From REEB509 sp044370335 (lineage in GTDB: Bacteria > Pseudomonadota > Alphaproteobacteria > Caulobacterales > Aquidulcibacteraceae), in assembly GCA_044370335.1 (NCBI GenBank), contig JBILVS010000001.1:1-64000 (forward strand): 64,000 bases of DNA, read 5' to 3'. This document shows, in pieces, positions 25,859-34,791 of this stretch (position 1 is its first letter; each line of letters begins with the position of its first letter). The notes under the pieces were generated by a model that saw only the letters and a program-made list of their open reading frames with translations, made no database searches and was not told where the DNA came from. Position numbers and translations under genes: made by a program.

Positions 25859-28603
25859 TTGAGCGAAGACAACGATATCCCGCCTGATGACGCCTCGCCC
25901 ATGAGCCCCAGCAGCGGCGGCGGCGGGGTGGCCCCGGTCACCATCGAAGACGAGCTGAAGCGAAGCTATCTCGATTACGCCATGAGCGTGATCGTGTCGC
26001 GAGCGCTTCCCGACGTCCGCGACGGCCTAAAGCCGGTTCATCGGCGGATCCTGCATGGCATGAATGAGCTCGGGCTGACGCCTGACAAGCGCTACATGAA
26101 GTCCGCCAACGCCGTCGGCGAGGTGATGGGTAAGTTCCACCCCCACGGCGACAGCGCGATCTATGACGCGCTCGTGCGCATGGCGCAGGATTTCTCGATG
26201 GGTCTGCCGCTCATCGATGGGCAGGGCAATTTCGGGTCCATTGACGGCGATCAACCCGCCGCCATGCGATACACCGAGAGCCGGCTTGCGAAAGCGGCCA
26301 TGTCGCTCTTGGCTGATATCGACGAAGACACCGTCGACTTCCAGGACAACTATGACGGCAGCCGGCAGGAGCCGATCGTGCTGCCCGCCAAATTCCCGAA
26401 CCTGCTCGTGAACGGCGGCGGCGGCATCGCTGTCGGCATGGCGACGAACATCCCGCCGCACAATCTGGCCGAAGTCATCGACGCCGCGACCGCGATCCTC
26501 GACAACCCCGAGATCTCCGACATGGAGCTGTTGGAGATCGTCCCTGGTCCGGATTTCCCCACCGGCGGCGAAATCCTCGGCCGCGCCGGCGCCCGGCAAG
26601 CTTTGATGACCGGCCGCGGCAGCGTCGTCATCCGCGCCAAGCACCACCTGGAGACAATCAAAGGCCGCGAGGCCCTGGTGTTCACCGAAATTCCCTACCA
26701 AGTCAACAAAGCTACGATGGTGGAGCGGATCGGGGAACTGATCCGGGAAAAGAAGATCGAAGGCGTCGCGGACCTCCGCGATGAGAGCAACCGTCACGGC
26801 ATCCGGATCGTCTTCGAGATCAAGCGCGACGCCGTGACCGACGTGGTGCTGAACCAGCTCTATCGCTTTACCCAACTGCAGAGCAGCTTTGGCGTGAACA
26901 TGCTGGCCCTGAACGGCGGCCGACCGGAACAGATGAACCTGCGGCAGATGCTGCAGGCGTTCCTGGCGTTCCGGGAACAGGTCATCACCCGACGCACCAA
27001 ATTCCGTCTTGCGAAGGCGCGCAAGCGTGGTCACGAGACAGTGGGCCTCGCCATCGCAGTCGCCAACATCGACGAGGTGATCCGGGTCATCCGCACCTCG
27101 GCGGACGCCAATGAGGCTCGGGAACGGTTGACCAGCCGTTCTTGGCCCGCGGGCGACATGATGCCTTTGATCGCGCTGATCGCCGATCCCCGGAGCCAAG
27201 TGCTGGAAGGCGACGAGGTGCGCCTGACGGAGGAACAGGCGCGCGCGATTTTGGATCTTCGGCTCCAGCGCCTGACGGGCCTCGGCCGGGAAGACATCGC
27301 CAAAGCCGCCAACGAAATCGCCGAGGAAATTCGCGAGCTGTTGGATATTTTGGGCTCGCGGCCCCGTATCCTCTCCATGATCCGCACCGAGATGGGAGAA
27401 GTCAAAGCCGCCTTTGGTCGGACGCGGCGGACCCCGTTCTCAGAGGCCGATGGCGATATCGATGACGAGAGCCTGATCCCCCGCGAGGACATGGTCGTCA
27501 CCGTCACCCATGGCGGCTACGTTAAACGCACGCCTTTGAGCGCCTATCGCGCCCAGCGCCGCGGCGGCAAAGGCAAGTCCGGCATGGTCACGAAGGACGA
27601 GGATTACGTGACCCGGCTGTTTGTGGCGTCGACCCACACGCCGATCCTGTTCTTCTCCTCCGCCGGCATGGTTTACAAAGAGAAAGTCTGGCGGCTGCCG
27701 CAGGGCGACCCGCGCACCAAGGGCCGGGCGCTCATCAACATGCTTCCCCTCGATGCCGGCGAGCGCATCACCTCGGTCATGGCGCTGCCGGAGGACGAAG
27801 GAGAATGGGGTAAGCTTGACGTCATGTTCGCCACGCGCTCAGGGAGCGTGCGCCGCAACAAGCTGTCGGATTTCACCCAGGTGAACCGCGCCGGCAAGAT
27901 CGCCATGAAGCCCGACGAGGGCGATGAGATCGTCGACGTTCAAATCTGCTCGGAAAGCGACACGATCCTATTGGCTACCGCCAACGCCATGTGCATCCGG
28001 TTCGAAGTGACCGACGTGCGCGTGTTCGCAGGCCGCACCTCCACAGGCGTTCGCGGCATCGACCTGAAAGACGGCGACGCCGTGATCAGCATGGCTGTCT
28101 TGCATAATGTCGAGGTAGAGCCCGCCGAGGCCCGAGCTTATCTCAAACATGCCGCCGCCATGCGCCGCGCCGCCGGGGAAGAAGGTCCGGACCTCGAGCC
28201 CGTGGCCGATGAGGACAACGGCGACGCCGCCGAGGCGCCGATCACGCCGGAACGCATCGCGGCTCTGGGCGCGCGGGAACAGTTCATCCTCACCGTCACC
28301 TCCGACGGCTTAGGCAAGCGGGCGTCGAGTTACGAATACCGGGTCACTGGCCGCGGCGGCAAAGGGCTCATTGCCCATCGCCTCTCGGACGCGCAGGCCC
28401 GCATTGTCGGCGCCTTCCCGGTTGAGGATGGCCAAGACCTGATGCTCGTCACCGACCGCGGCCAGCTCATCCGCATGGGCGTGGCCAGCATCCGGGTGGC
28501 TGGGCGGGCGACGCAGGGCGTCACCCTGATCCGCACCGGCGCCGATGAGCATGTGGTGGCCGCGGAAGGCCTTGCCGACGTCGGCGGGGCTGAGGAAGAG
28601 TGA
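25859..28603 (+). CDS. gyrA: DNA gyrase subunit A
   Basis: GyrA (914 residues) cuts and rejoins DNA in the gyrase A2B2 complex that introduces negative supercoils. The catalytic Tyr138 lies in AAMRYTES. The quinolone region reads HPHGDSAIYDALVRMAQ, with Ser99 and Asp103 in sensitive-type states. The GyrA box QRRGGKGKSG confirms gyrase rather than topoisomerase IV. The beta-pinwheel contains an acidic insertion (about 750-800, GEEGPDLEPVADEDNGDA), as in other Alphaproteobacteria. The start is a TTG without a strong ribosome-binding site; ATG 25901 would trim 14 residues. Confidence 0.97.
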   Translation: MSEDNDIPPDDASPMSPSSGGGGVAPVTIEDELKRSYLDYAMSVIVSRALPDVRDGLKPVHRRILHGMNELGLTPDKRYMKSANAVGEVMGKFHPHGDSAIYDALVRMAQDFSMGLPLIDGQGNFGSIDGDQPAAMRYTESRLAKAAMSLLADIDEDTVDFQDNYDGSRQEPIVLPAKFPNLLVNGGGGIAVGMATNIPPHNLAEVIDAATAILDNPEISDMELLEIVPGPDFPTGGEILGRAGARQALMTGRGSVVIRAKHHLETIKGREALVFTEIPYQVNKATMVERIGELIREKKIEGVADLRDESNRHGIRIVFEIKRDAVTDVVLNQLYRFTQLQSSFGVNMLALNGGRPEQMNLRQMLQAFLAFREQVITRRTKFRLAKARKRGHETVGLAIAVANIDEVIRVIRTSADANEARERLTSRSWPAGDMMPLIALIADPRSQVLEGDEVRLTEEQARAILDLRLQRLTGLGREDIAKAANEIAEEIRELLDILGSRPRILSMIRTEMGEVKAAFGRTRRTPFSEADGDIDDESLIPREDMVVTVTHGGYVKRTPLSAYRAQRRGGKGKSGMVTKDEDYVTRLFVASTHTPILFFSSAGMVYKEKVWRLPQGDPRTKGRALINMLPLDAGERITSVMALPEDEGEWGKLDVMFATRSGSVRRNKLSDFTQVNRAGKIAMKPDEGDEIVDVQICSESDTILLATANAMCIRFEVTDVRVFAGRTSTGVRGIDLKDGDAVISMAVLHNVEVEPAEARAYLKHAAAMRRAAGEEGPDLEPVADEDNGDAAEAPITPERIAALGAREQFILTVTSDGLGKRASSYEYRVTGRGGKGLIAHRLSDAQARIVGAFPVEDGQDLMLVTDRGQLIRMGVASIRVAGRATQGVTLIRTGADEHVVAAEGLADVGGAEEE

Positions 28604-28655
28604 GCGTTGCGCCCCCCGATGAGCGGGGCTGGGACCGGTGGAGGCTTCGGGCAGC

Positions 28656-29156
28656 ATGAGCAAGGTCCAGCGCATCGGGCTCTATCCCGGCACCTTCGAT
28701 CCCATCACCAATGGCCACCTCGACATCATTCAGCGGGCGGCGAAGCTTGTCGACAAGCTCGTCATAGGCGTCGCCATCAACCGCGACAAAGGGCCTTTGT
28801 TCAGCCTCGAAGAGCGGGTGGCGATGGTGGAGGAGATCACCGCGCCCCTGAAGCAACGGATCGCGGTCGAGGTTCGTCCTTTTGACACATTGCTGATGAA
28901 GTTCGCCGAGGACGTGAAGGCGGGCGTCATCATCCGCGGACTGCGGGCCGTTTCGGATTTCGAATATGAATTCCAGATGGTGGGCATGAACCAAAAGCTG
29001 AATCACGAGATCGAGACCGTCTTTCTGATGGCTGATCCAACGTGTCAGGCGATCGCCTCTCGCCTCGTCAAAGAGATCGCCCGCTTGGGGGGCGATGTGT
29101 CTCAATTCGTGCCCGGGGCGGTGAGGGACCGTCTTGCGGCTAAGTTCGGAGCCTGA
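28656..29156 (+). CDS. coaD: Phosphopantetheine adenylyltransferase
   Basis: CoaD (166 residues) joins ATP and 4'-phosphopantetheine to make dephospho-CoA, the fourth step of CoA synthesis. The nucleotidyltransferase motif GTFDPITNGHLDII carries the T/HxGH signature, and IIRGLRAVSDFEYE is the conserved substrate-binding segment. An in-frame upstream GTG (28638) is possible, but ATG 28656 gives the standard MSKVQRIGLYPG start. The gyrA-coaD-cyclophilin-queA-tgt order is characteristic of Alphaproteobacteria. Its stop overlaps the next start by one base. Confidence 0.96.
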   Translation: MSKVQRIGLYPGTFDPITNGHLDIIQRAAKLVDKLVIGVAINRDKGPLFSLEERVAMVEEITAPLKQRIAVEVRPFDTLLMKFAEDVKAGVIIRGLRAVSDFEYEFQMVGMNQKLNHEIETVFLMADPTCQAIASRLVKEIARLGGDVSQFVPGAVRDRLAAKFGA

Positions 29157-30070
29157 TGATGCTGCGCTTTGGCCTTTCGTTGATTGCTGCCCTCACCCTC
29201 ACCTGCGCGGCTGCCTTGGCCGACGATCCCGACCCTACCCAGTGGCGCGTGCTCGACCCCGACAACACACTGTATATGGATACGAACTATGGTCGGATCA
29301 TCATCGAGATGTACCCCGAGGTCGCGCCACAGCACGTGGAGCGCGTCCGGACGCTGGCCAATCAGGGCTTCTATGACGGCCTGACATTTCACCGGGTGAT
29401 CGACGGCTTCATGGCCCAAGGCGGCGATCCCCTGGGCACAGGCGAGGGGGGCTCTCCGCTGCCGGACATCCAAGCGGAGTTCCTCTTCCGCCGTGGGCCG
29501 GATATGCCGTTCGTTGAAGCGGGCGTGATGCGCGACAACCAGGGCCGCGTGGCCCAACGCAGCGGGTTTTATAAGCTGCTGCCGATCGAAACCTTGCCGG
29601 ACGACGTGATGGCGCGCTCCACCGACGGGCGGGCTTCGGCTTGGGGGATGCATTGCCAAGGCATCGCCTCGATGGCGCGCTTCGCCGAGCCCGACAGCGC
29701 CGACAGCCAGTTTTTCCTGATGCGGGCCCCCTATCCGGCCCTTGATAAGCGCTATTCGATCTGGGGTCGCATCGCCTGGGGGCTCGATGTGCTGCAAAGC
29801 TTCCCCTTGGGTGAACCGCCGGTCGATCCCCCCGTTATGACCCGCGTCCGGGTGGCGACGGCGGTGCCGGCGTCCGAGCGCATTCGCCTCTTCGCTTTGC
29901 GCACCGACAGTCCGAGCTTCCGCGAGTTGGTGGAGGAAACACGGCGTGAAGTCCGCCGAGACCCCGAGCGCATTTTCAGCTTGTGCGACGTGCAAATCCC
30001 TGTCATCGCGCCGGACCTGCAGCAAGAAACCGAAGAGGACCGGCCATGGTGGCGACGAGTGATACCCTGA
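29156..30070 (+). CDS. Exported cyclophilin-type peptidyl-prolyl isomerase
   Basis: A 304-residue cyclophilin with a signal peptide (about 1-22, LSLIAALTLTCAAALA) placing it in the periplasm. The active-site region FHRVIDGFMAQGG and the DSQFFLM strand are conserved. Between them lies an insertion (about 105-165) longer than in minimal cyclophilins, and there is a roughly 60-residue C-terminal extension ending in RPWWRR. It is one base coupled to coaD and overlaps the next cyclophilin gene by 25 bases. It probably helps fold exported proteins. Confidence 0.92.
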   Translation: MMLRFGLSLIAALTLTCAAALADDPDPTQWRVLDPDNTLYMDTNYGRIIIEMYPEVAPQHVERVRTLANQGFYDGLTFHRVIDGFMAQGGDPLGTGEGGSPLPDIQAEFLFRRGPDMPFVEAGVMRDNQGRVAQRSGFYKLLPIETLPDDVMARSTDGRASAWGMHCQGIASMARFAEPDSADSQFFLMRAPYPALDKRYSIWGRIAWGLDVLQSFPLGEPPVDPPVMTRVRVATAVPASERIRLFALRTDSPSFRELVEETRREVRRDPERIFSLCDVQIPVIAPDLQQETEEDRPWWRRVIP

Positions 30071-30507
30071 TCATGACGCTGGATACGGGCCCGGTGACCA
30101 TCCGTCTGCGGCCCGATCTGGCGCCAAACCATGTCGCTCGGATCAAGGAACTCGCGGCTGAAGGCTTCTACGATGGGATCGTGTTTCACCGCGTGATCGC
30201 GGGCTTCATGGCGCAGGCCGGCTGCCCCCGAGGGCAGGGAACGGGCGGTTCGTCGAAGCCGAACCTCGCCCAGGAGTTCAACGCCGAGCCGCATGTGCGG
30301 GGCGCGTGTTCGATGGCGCGGACGAACGATCCGAACAGCGCCAACAGTCAGTTCTTCATCTGCTTTGACGACGCCCGCTTCCTTGACCGGCAGTACACGG
30401 TGTGGGGCCAGGTGATCGAAGGCATGGAGAATGTCGACGCCCTGCCGAAAGGCGAGCCGCCGCGCACGCCGGGGCGCATCGTCTCGATGAAACCGGCGGA
30501 CGCCTAA
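30046..30507 (+). CDS. Cytoplasmic cyclophilin-type peptidyl-prolyl isomerase
   Basis: A compact 153-residue cyclophilin (PpiB type) without a signal peptide. FHRVIAGFMAQAG, NSANSQFFICF and the VWGQVIEGM closing segment are typical of the active fold. ATG 30046 has GAAGAGGA about 8 bases upstream and overlaps the preceding cyclophilin gene by 25 bases in another frame, suggesting coupled translation. The pair probably arose by duplication, with one copy exported and one kept inside. Its TAA shares CTAA with the stop of the convergent gene. Confidence 0.94.
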   Translation: MVATSDTLIMTLDTGPVTIRLRPDLAPNHVARIKELAAEGFYDGIVFHRVIAGFMAQAGCPRGQGTGGSSKPNLAQEFNAEPHVRGACSMARTNDPNSANSQFFICFDDARFLDRQYTVWGQVIEGMENVDALPKGEPPRTPGRIVSMKPADA

Positions 30508-31535
30508 GGCGTCGCCTGATAGGTGACAATGACCGGATAGTGGTCTGATCCCACATCCGGTCCGCGCCGCACCGCCACCGGCCGCCAGCCGCTGCCGGAG
30601 AATTGGTGATCAATCGGAAATATCGCGAAGGGGGGCCAATCGGGGTTCCCGCGCGCTGGGCTTGGATAGGTCGCGATCTGTCGCGTGGCGCGCCGCAGCC
30701 CAGCCGCGCGGCCGAAGCGGCGCAGGGAATGCGTCCAGGGCGTCGTGTTGAAATCGCCTGCAACGATGAGGGCGGAGCGGTCGTCTGCCGTGGCCAGGGT
30801 GCGACTGATGGCGTCAAGCTCGGCGGCGGTCGCAGCGACCCCACCGTTCCGGCGGGCGTGAAGCCCGACAAGATGAACGGGCCGGCCATGGGCCGCGAAC
30901 ACGGCCTCCGTCCAGCGCAGGCGCCGCGGCGGCTGCCCTTGCGCCGCCAACGACCAAGCTGCTCCCGCCACCGCGTTCGCCGCGACGGGCGGGCGCCGGC
31001 TCAACAGCGTCACCTGCGCATAAGGCGCGGCGATCGATTCGATCGCGAACGGATAAGCCTCCCGTAGGCGCAGAAGGCCTGGTCGGTAGAGGAATCCGGT
31101 CTCCTGCAACACGATGAAATCGGCATTGGTCTCTATCAGATAATCCACCGCCTGACCTTCCCACCGGCCGCCTTGCCACAGATTGAGCGTGGCCACCGTG
31201 ATCGTGGGGCCCGCCTCCCGCGGAGGCTCTCGCCGCGTAAAAAGTCCGGCTACAGCTTCAGGGGCGACCGTCAGGCCCAGCATCAGCGCCGCGCCGCCGG
31301 CCGCGGCAAGAGACCCCGCACGCTGCGTAGGCTGCCGCCGCCACGTCCAGGCTGCAGCGCCTAGAACCCCGATCGACGCCAGGAATGCGAACGGCGCGCC
31401 GTGATTAAGGGCGTCGAGTGCTGGGAAAACCGCCGCGGCGATCCCCCCCGCCAGGGCAACAGCCGCACTCATGCCGGCCCCGAGGCGAAGAAGCCCGTCC
31501 CAAACGGCGGCGCAAGAAAAGAGTGGCGATGACAT
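30504..31535 (-). CDS. Membrane-anchored endonuclease/exonuclease/phosphatase-family protein
   Basis: 343 residues. The N-terminal third contains two to three membrane segments (about 15-100, including MSAAVALAGGIAAAVF and AFLASIGVLGAAAWTW). The rest is an EEP-fold domain with NLWQGG, the metal-binding LQETG, the catalytic AGDFNTTPW, PIDHQF and the terminal GSDHYPV histidine motif. All key residues are present, so a metal-dependent phosphodiesterase is likely, on the periplasmic side. The substrate is unknown; homologues act on DNA, RNA or phospholipids. It is convergent with the cyclophilin gene. Confidence 0.85.
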   Translation of the reverse strand: MSSPLFSCAAVWDGLLRLGAGMSAAVALAGGIAAAVFPALDALNHGAPFAFLASIGVLGAAAWTWRRQPTQRAGSLAAAGGAALMLGLTVAPEAVAGLFTRREPPREAGPTITVATLNLWQGGRWEGQAVDYLIETNADFIVLQETGFLYRPGLLRLREAYPFAIESIAAPYAQVTLLSRRPPVAANAVAGAAWSLAAQGQPPRRLRWTEAVFAAHGRPVHLVGLHARRNGGVAATAAELDAISRTLATADDRSALIVAGDFNTTPWTHSLRRFGRAAGLRRATRQIATYPSPARGNPDWPPFAIFPIDHQFSGSGWRPVAVRRGPDVGSDHYPVIVTYQATP

Positions 31536-31633
31536 CCCGGTTCGGGGCCTAGCCTCTGGCTTGGGCGGCGTCCAGCGTCCGTGATGGGGTTGGCCCTGGC
31601 CCCGCAGCGTCGTCGCCTCTACATGCTTGCCCC

Positions 31634-32704
31634 ATGCGCACAGACGCCTTCGATTTCGCTCTGCCCGAGACCCTCATCGCCCTCGAACCCGCCCGTCCGC
31701 GGGACAGCGCCCGGCTGTTGCATGTGCGCCCGGAAGGGCCGTTTGAGGATCGGATCTTTCGCGAGCTGCCTTCCTTGCTGCGGCGCGGTGACGTCTTGGT
31801 CCGCAATGTCACGCACGTCATCCCCGCGGCGCTGACCGGCGCGCGGCCGAGCCGGGTAGAAGCCGCGCCGGCGGTAACCGTGCAGGTGAACCTGATCGCT
31901 CCCCTCGACGAGGCGCACTGGCAGGCCTTCGCCCGGCCGGGCAAGCGGCTCAAACCCGGCGATCGGATCGAGTTCGGAGCGGGCTTGACAGCCACCGTGG
32001 AGGACAAGGTGGAAGGCGGGCTTGTGACGCTGGCCTTCAACGCTTCGGGCGCTGCTCTCGATGCTCTGATCGCCGAAGCCGGCGCGCCGCCCCTGCCGCC
32101 CTATATCGCCGATCGTCGGCCGGTGCGGGCGGAGGATATAGAGGACTATCAGACCGTCTATGCTGACCCAGCGTCGGAGGATAAGTCCGTGGCCGCCCCC
32201 ACCGCCGGGCTGCATTTCACGCCGACGGTGTTCGACGCGCTGGAGGCTCGCGGCATAGGCGTCATCGACATCTCCCTTGCGGTGGGGGCGGGGACTTTTC
32301 TTCCGGTAAAGTCAGACGACACCGCCGATCACGTCATGCACGAAGAGGTTTACACGATCGAGGCGCAGGCGGCCGAGGCCCTCAAGGCGGCGCGCGCCAA
32401 AGGAGGACGTGTGATCGCGGTAGGCACTACGGCGCTGCGGGCGTTGGAAAGCGCGCCGCGGGATCGGGGCGGTCAACTTCTCCCGGTCAGAGAGGCGACG
32501 CGGCTTTTTATCACGCCTGGGTTTCAGTTTGGCGTCGTCGATGGGATCATCACGAACTTCCACTTGCCGCGGTCGACTTTGTTTATGCTCGTCTGCGCCT
32601 TCGCCGGTTTTGAGCGGATGCAAGCGGCCTATGCGCACGCCGTGGCGCAGGGCTACCGCTTCTATTCTTACGGCGACGGCAGCCTTTTGTGGCGGGCGCC
32701 ATGA
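31634..32704 (+). CDS. queA: S-adenosylmethionine:tRNA ribosyltransferase-isomerase
   Basis: QueA (356 residues) transfers a ribosyl group from SAM to preQ1-tRNA to form epoxyqueuosine. Family markers are FDFALPETLIALEPARPRD at the N-terminus, SVAAPTAGLHFT and GAGTFLPV in the centre, and the ending FYSYGDGSLLW. Its stop overlaps the tgt start (ATGA), so the two queuosine enzymes are translationally coupled. Tgt acts just before QueA in the pathway. Confidence 0.97.
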   Translation: MRTDAFDFALPETLIALEPARPRDSARLLHVRPEGPFEDRIFRELPSLLRRGDVLVRNVTHVIPAALTGARPSRVEAAPAVTVQVNLIAPLDEAHWQAFARPGKRLKPGDRIEFGAGLTATVEDKVEGGLVTLAFNASGAALDALIAEAGAPPLPPYIADRRPVRAEDIEDYQTVYADPASEDKSVAAPTAGLHFTPTVFDALEARGIGVIDISLAVGAGTFLPVKSDDTADHVMHEEVYTIEAQAAEALKAARAKGGRVIAVGTTALRALESAPRDRGGQLLPVREATRLFITPGFQFGVVDGIITNFHLPRSTLFMLVCAFAGFERMQAAYAHAVAQGYRFYSYGDGSLLWRAP

Positions 32705-33816
32705 CGGCCTTTCCATTTTCGATCCACGCCACCGACGGCCCCGCCCGCACCGGCGCACTTCACACGAGCCGCGGTGTGATCCGCACGCCCGCCTTCATGC
32801 CGGTGGGGACAGTCGGCACGGTGAAAGGCCTTCTGCCCGAGCAGGTCAAAGCGACCGGCGCTGATATCATTCTGGGCAACACTTATCACCTGATGCTGCG
32901 TCCAGGCGAGGAGCGGCTGAAGCGCCTTGGCGGTCTGCATGGCTTCATGCGCTGGCAAGGACCAATCCTCACCGACAGCGGCGGCTTTCAAGTGATGAGC
33001 CTGTCAGCCCTGCGGACGATGTCGGAAGAGGGCGTGACGTTCAAAAGCCACATCGACGGCTCGATGCACCAGCTGACGCCTGAGCGCGCCATGGCTCTTC
33101 AGGCCGATGCAATCGGCGCAGACATCGTCATGCAGCTCGACGAGTGCCCGGCGCTGCCGGCGCCGCGGGATGTGGTCGAGAAGGCGATGAGCCTGTCGCT
33201 GCGTTGGGCGGGCCGCTGCAAGGCGGCGTTCGGCGACCGCGAGACCCAGAATCTCTTCGCCATCGTCCAAGGCGGCACGGACCATCGCTTGCGAGCCGAA
33301 AGCGCCCAGGCGCTCGTGGCGCAAGGGTTCGACGGATACGCCATTGGTGGGCTCGCCGTCGGCGAAGGCCATGACGAGATGCTGACCGCCATCGAGGCCA
33401 CCATTCCGCATCTGCCCCAGCAGAGGCCGCGCTATCTGATGGGCGTTGGCAAACCGATCGATCTTGTCGAGGCGGTCGCCCGGGGCGTTGATATGTTTGA
33501 TTGCGTGTTGCCGACCCGCTCAGGCCGCCACGGCCAAGCCTGGATGGACGGAGGGCCCATCAATCTCAAGAACGCCCGATTCGCCGAGGACCTGAGCCCG
33601 CTTGATGAGGCGCTCGATTGTCCTGCAAGCCGGGACTTCTCAAAAGCGTATCTTCATCACTTGGTGAAGGCGGAGGAGCTTTTGGCTCAGGTGCTTCTGT
33701 CTTGGCACAATCTCGCCTATTACCAAGGCCTGATGGCGCGTATGCGCGCGGCCATCGCTGAAGGCCGGATGGCGGGGTTTGCAGCGGCGTTCCGAGCTGG
33801 GCTAGGCGCCCGATAA
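32701..33816 (+). CDS. tgt: Queuine tRNA-ribosyltransferase with degenerate zinc site
   Basis: Tgt (371 residues) exchanges guanine 34 for preQ1 in GUN-anticodon tRNAs. The catalytic Asp92 (LTDSGGFQVMSL) and nucleophile Asp267 (VDMFDCVLPTRSG) are present. The structural zinc motif CxCxxC...H is broken: the segment reads LDEALDCPASRDFS, so the first Cys is Leu305, the second is Cys307 and the third is Ser310, while His336 (WHNLAYYQ) is kept. The fold may be stabilised without zinc, or the enzyme may be impaired. Start ATG 32701 overlaps queA by 4 bases. Confidence 0.95.
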   Translation: MTAFPFSIHATDGPARTGALHTSRGVIRTPAFMPVGTVGTVKGLLPEQVKATGADIILGNTYHLMLRPGEERLKRLGGLHGFMRWQGPILTDSGGFQVMSLSALRTMSEEGVTFKSHIDGSMHQLTPERAMALQADAIGADIVMQLDECPALPAPRDVVEKAMSLSLRWAGRCKAAFGDRETQNLFAIVQGGTDHRLRAESAQALVAQGFDGYAIGGLAVGEGHDEMLTAIEATIPHLPQQRPRYLMGVGKPIDLVEAVARGVDMFDCVLPTRSGRHGQAWMDGGPINLKNARFAEDLSPLDEALDCPASRDFSKAYLHHLVKAEELLAQVLLSWHNLAYYQGLMARMRAAIAEGRMAGFAAAFRAGLGAR

Positions 33817-34791
33817 GACCTCAGCGAAGAGCGCTTCATCCACGTTCCCGCCGCTCGCCATAACCACCACGACTTGGCCTTTGAGGTCCGCTTTGCCCGC
33901 CAGCAAAGCCGCGAGAGCCGCTGCGCCGCCGGGCTCCAGCACCAGCCGCAGATGCCGGAACGCAAACCGCATTGCGCGGCGGACTTCATCGTCGGTCACG
34001 GCCAAGGCGCGGATGGCTCGTTCCTGCGCCACGGCAAAGGGCAGCACGCCGACCTTCTCCGCCATCAGCGCATCACACATCGACCGGATCCCCGGCGCGT
34101 TGGCGACGCGCTCGCCCGCTGCGAGCGAGCGAGCGAAATCATCGTGGCCGGCCGGTTCAATGGCGTAGATTTTCGTTTCGGGCACGGCGGCCTGAAGCGC
34201 GATGGCGACCCCTGCCACAAGCCCCCCGCCCGAAGCGCAGACCAAGGCGATGTCCGCTTTCAGGCCTTGGCGACCTAACTGTTCGGCGATCTCAAGCCCC
34301 GCTGTGCCTTGGCCCGCGATGACGTGGGGGTGGTCGAACGGCGGCACTACAGTCCGTCTAGCCTCCGCCGCGATGCCCCGGGCGATGGCTTCCCGATCCT
34401 CCCGCACCCGGTCATAAAGCACGACCTCGGCGCCCAACGCTTTGGTGTTGGCGATCTTCGCCGCCGGCGCGTCGGCCGGCATCACGATGATGGCTTGCAC
34501 CCCCATGGCTTTGGCCTGGCCCGCGACGGCGGCGGCGTGATTGCCCGACGAAAACGCCACGATCCCTTTGGCGCGCTCCTCAGGCGAAAGTAGCGCGATG
34601 GCGTTCGCTGCGCCTCGCGCCTTGAAAGCGCCGAAGCGCTGCAGGCTTTCCGCCTTTACCCAAACCCGCGCCCCCGTGGCGGCGTCGAGCGCATCCGCGC
34701 GCAACAAAGGCGTCTCAACAACAAATGGCGCAATGCGGCGCCGAGCGGCGAGGACATCGGCCAGGGTTGGGGGCGTCATGGCTGGCGTCAT
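33802..34791 (-). CDS. PLP-dependent threonine/serine dehydratase-like enzyme
   Basis: A fold-type II PLP enzyme (329 residues) of the threonine dehydratase family, deaminating threonine or serine to the 2-oxo acid. The PLP lysine is Lys57 in FGAFKARGA. SSGNHAAAVA is the substrate/phosphate loop and ASGGGLVAG binds the PLP phosphate. No ACT regulatory domain is present, so it is the short catabolic type. Serine racemase and hydroxyaspartate dehydratase share this fold and cannot be excluded. ATG 34791 or 34779 could be the start; the first overlaps the hrpB stop. Its end overlaps tgt by 15 bases tail to tail. Confidence 0.87.
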   Translation of the reverse strand: MTPAMTPPTLADVLAARRRIAPFVVETPLLRADALDAATGARVWVKAESLQRFGAFKARGAANAIALLSPEERAKGIVAFSSGNHAAAVAGQAKAMGVQAIIVMPADAPAAKIANTKALGAEVVLYDRVREDREAIARGIAAEARRTVVPPFDHPHVIAGQGTAGLEIAEQLGRQGLKADIALVCASGGGLVAGVAIALQAAVPETKIYAIEPAGHDDFARSLAAGERVANAPGIRSMCDALMAEKVGVLPFAVAQERAIRALAVTDDEVRRAMRFAFRHLRLVLEPGGAAALAALLAGKADLKGQVVVVMASGGNVDEALFAEVLSGA

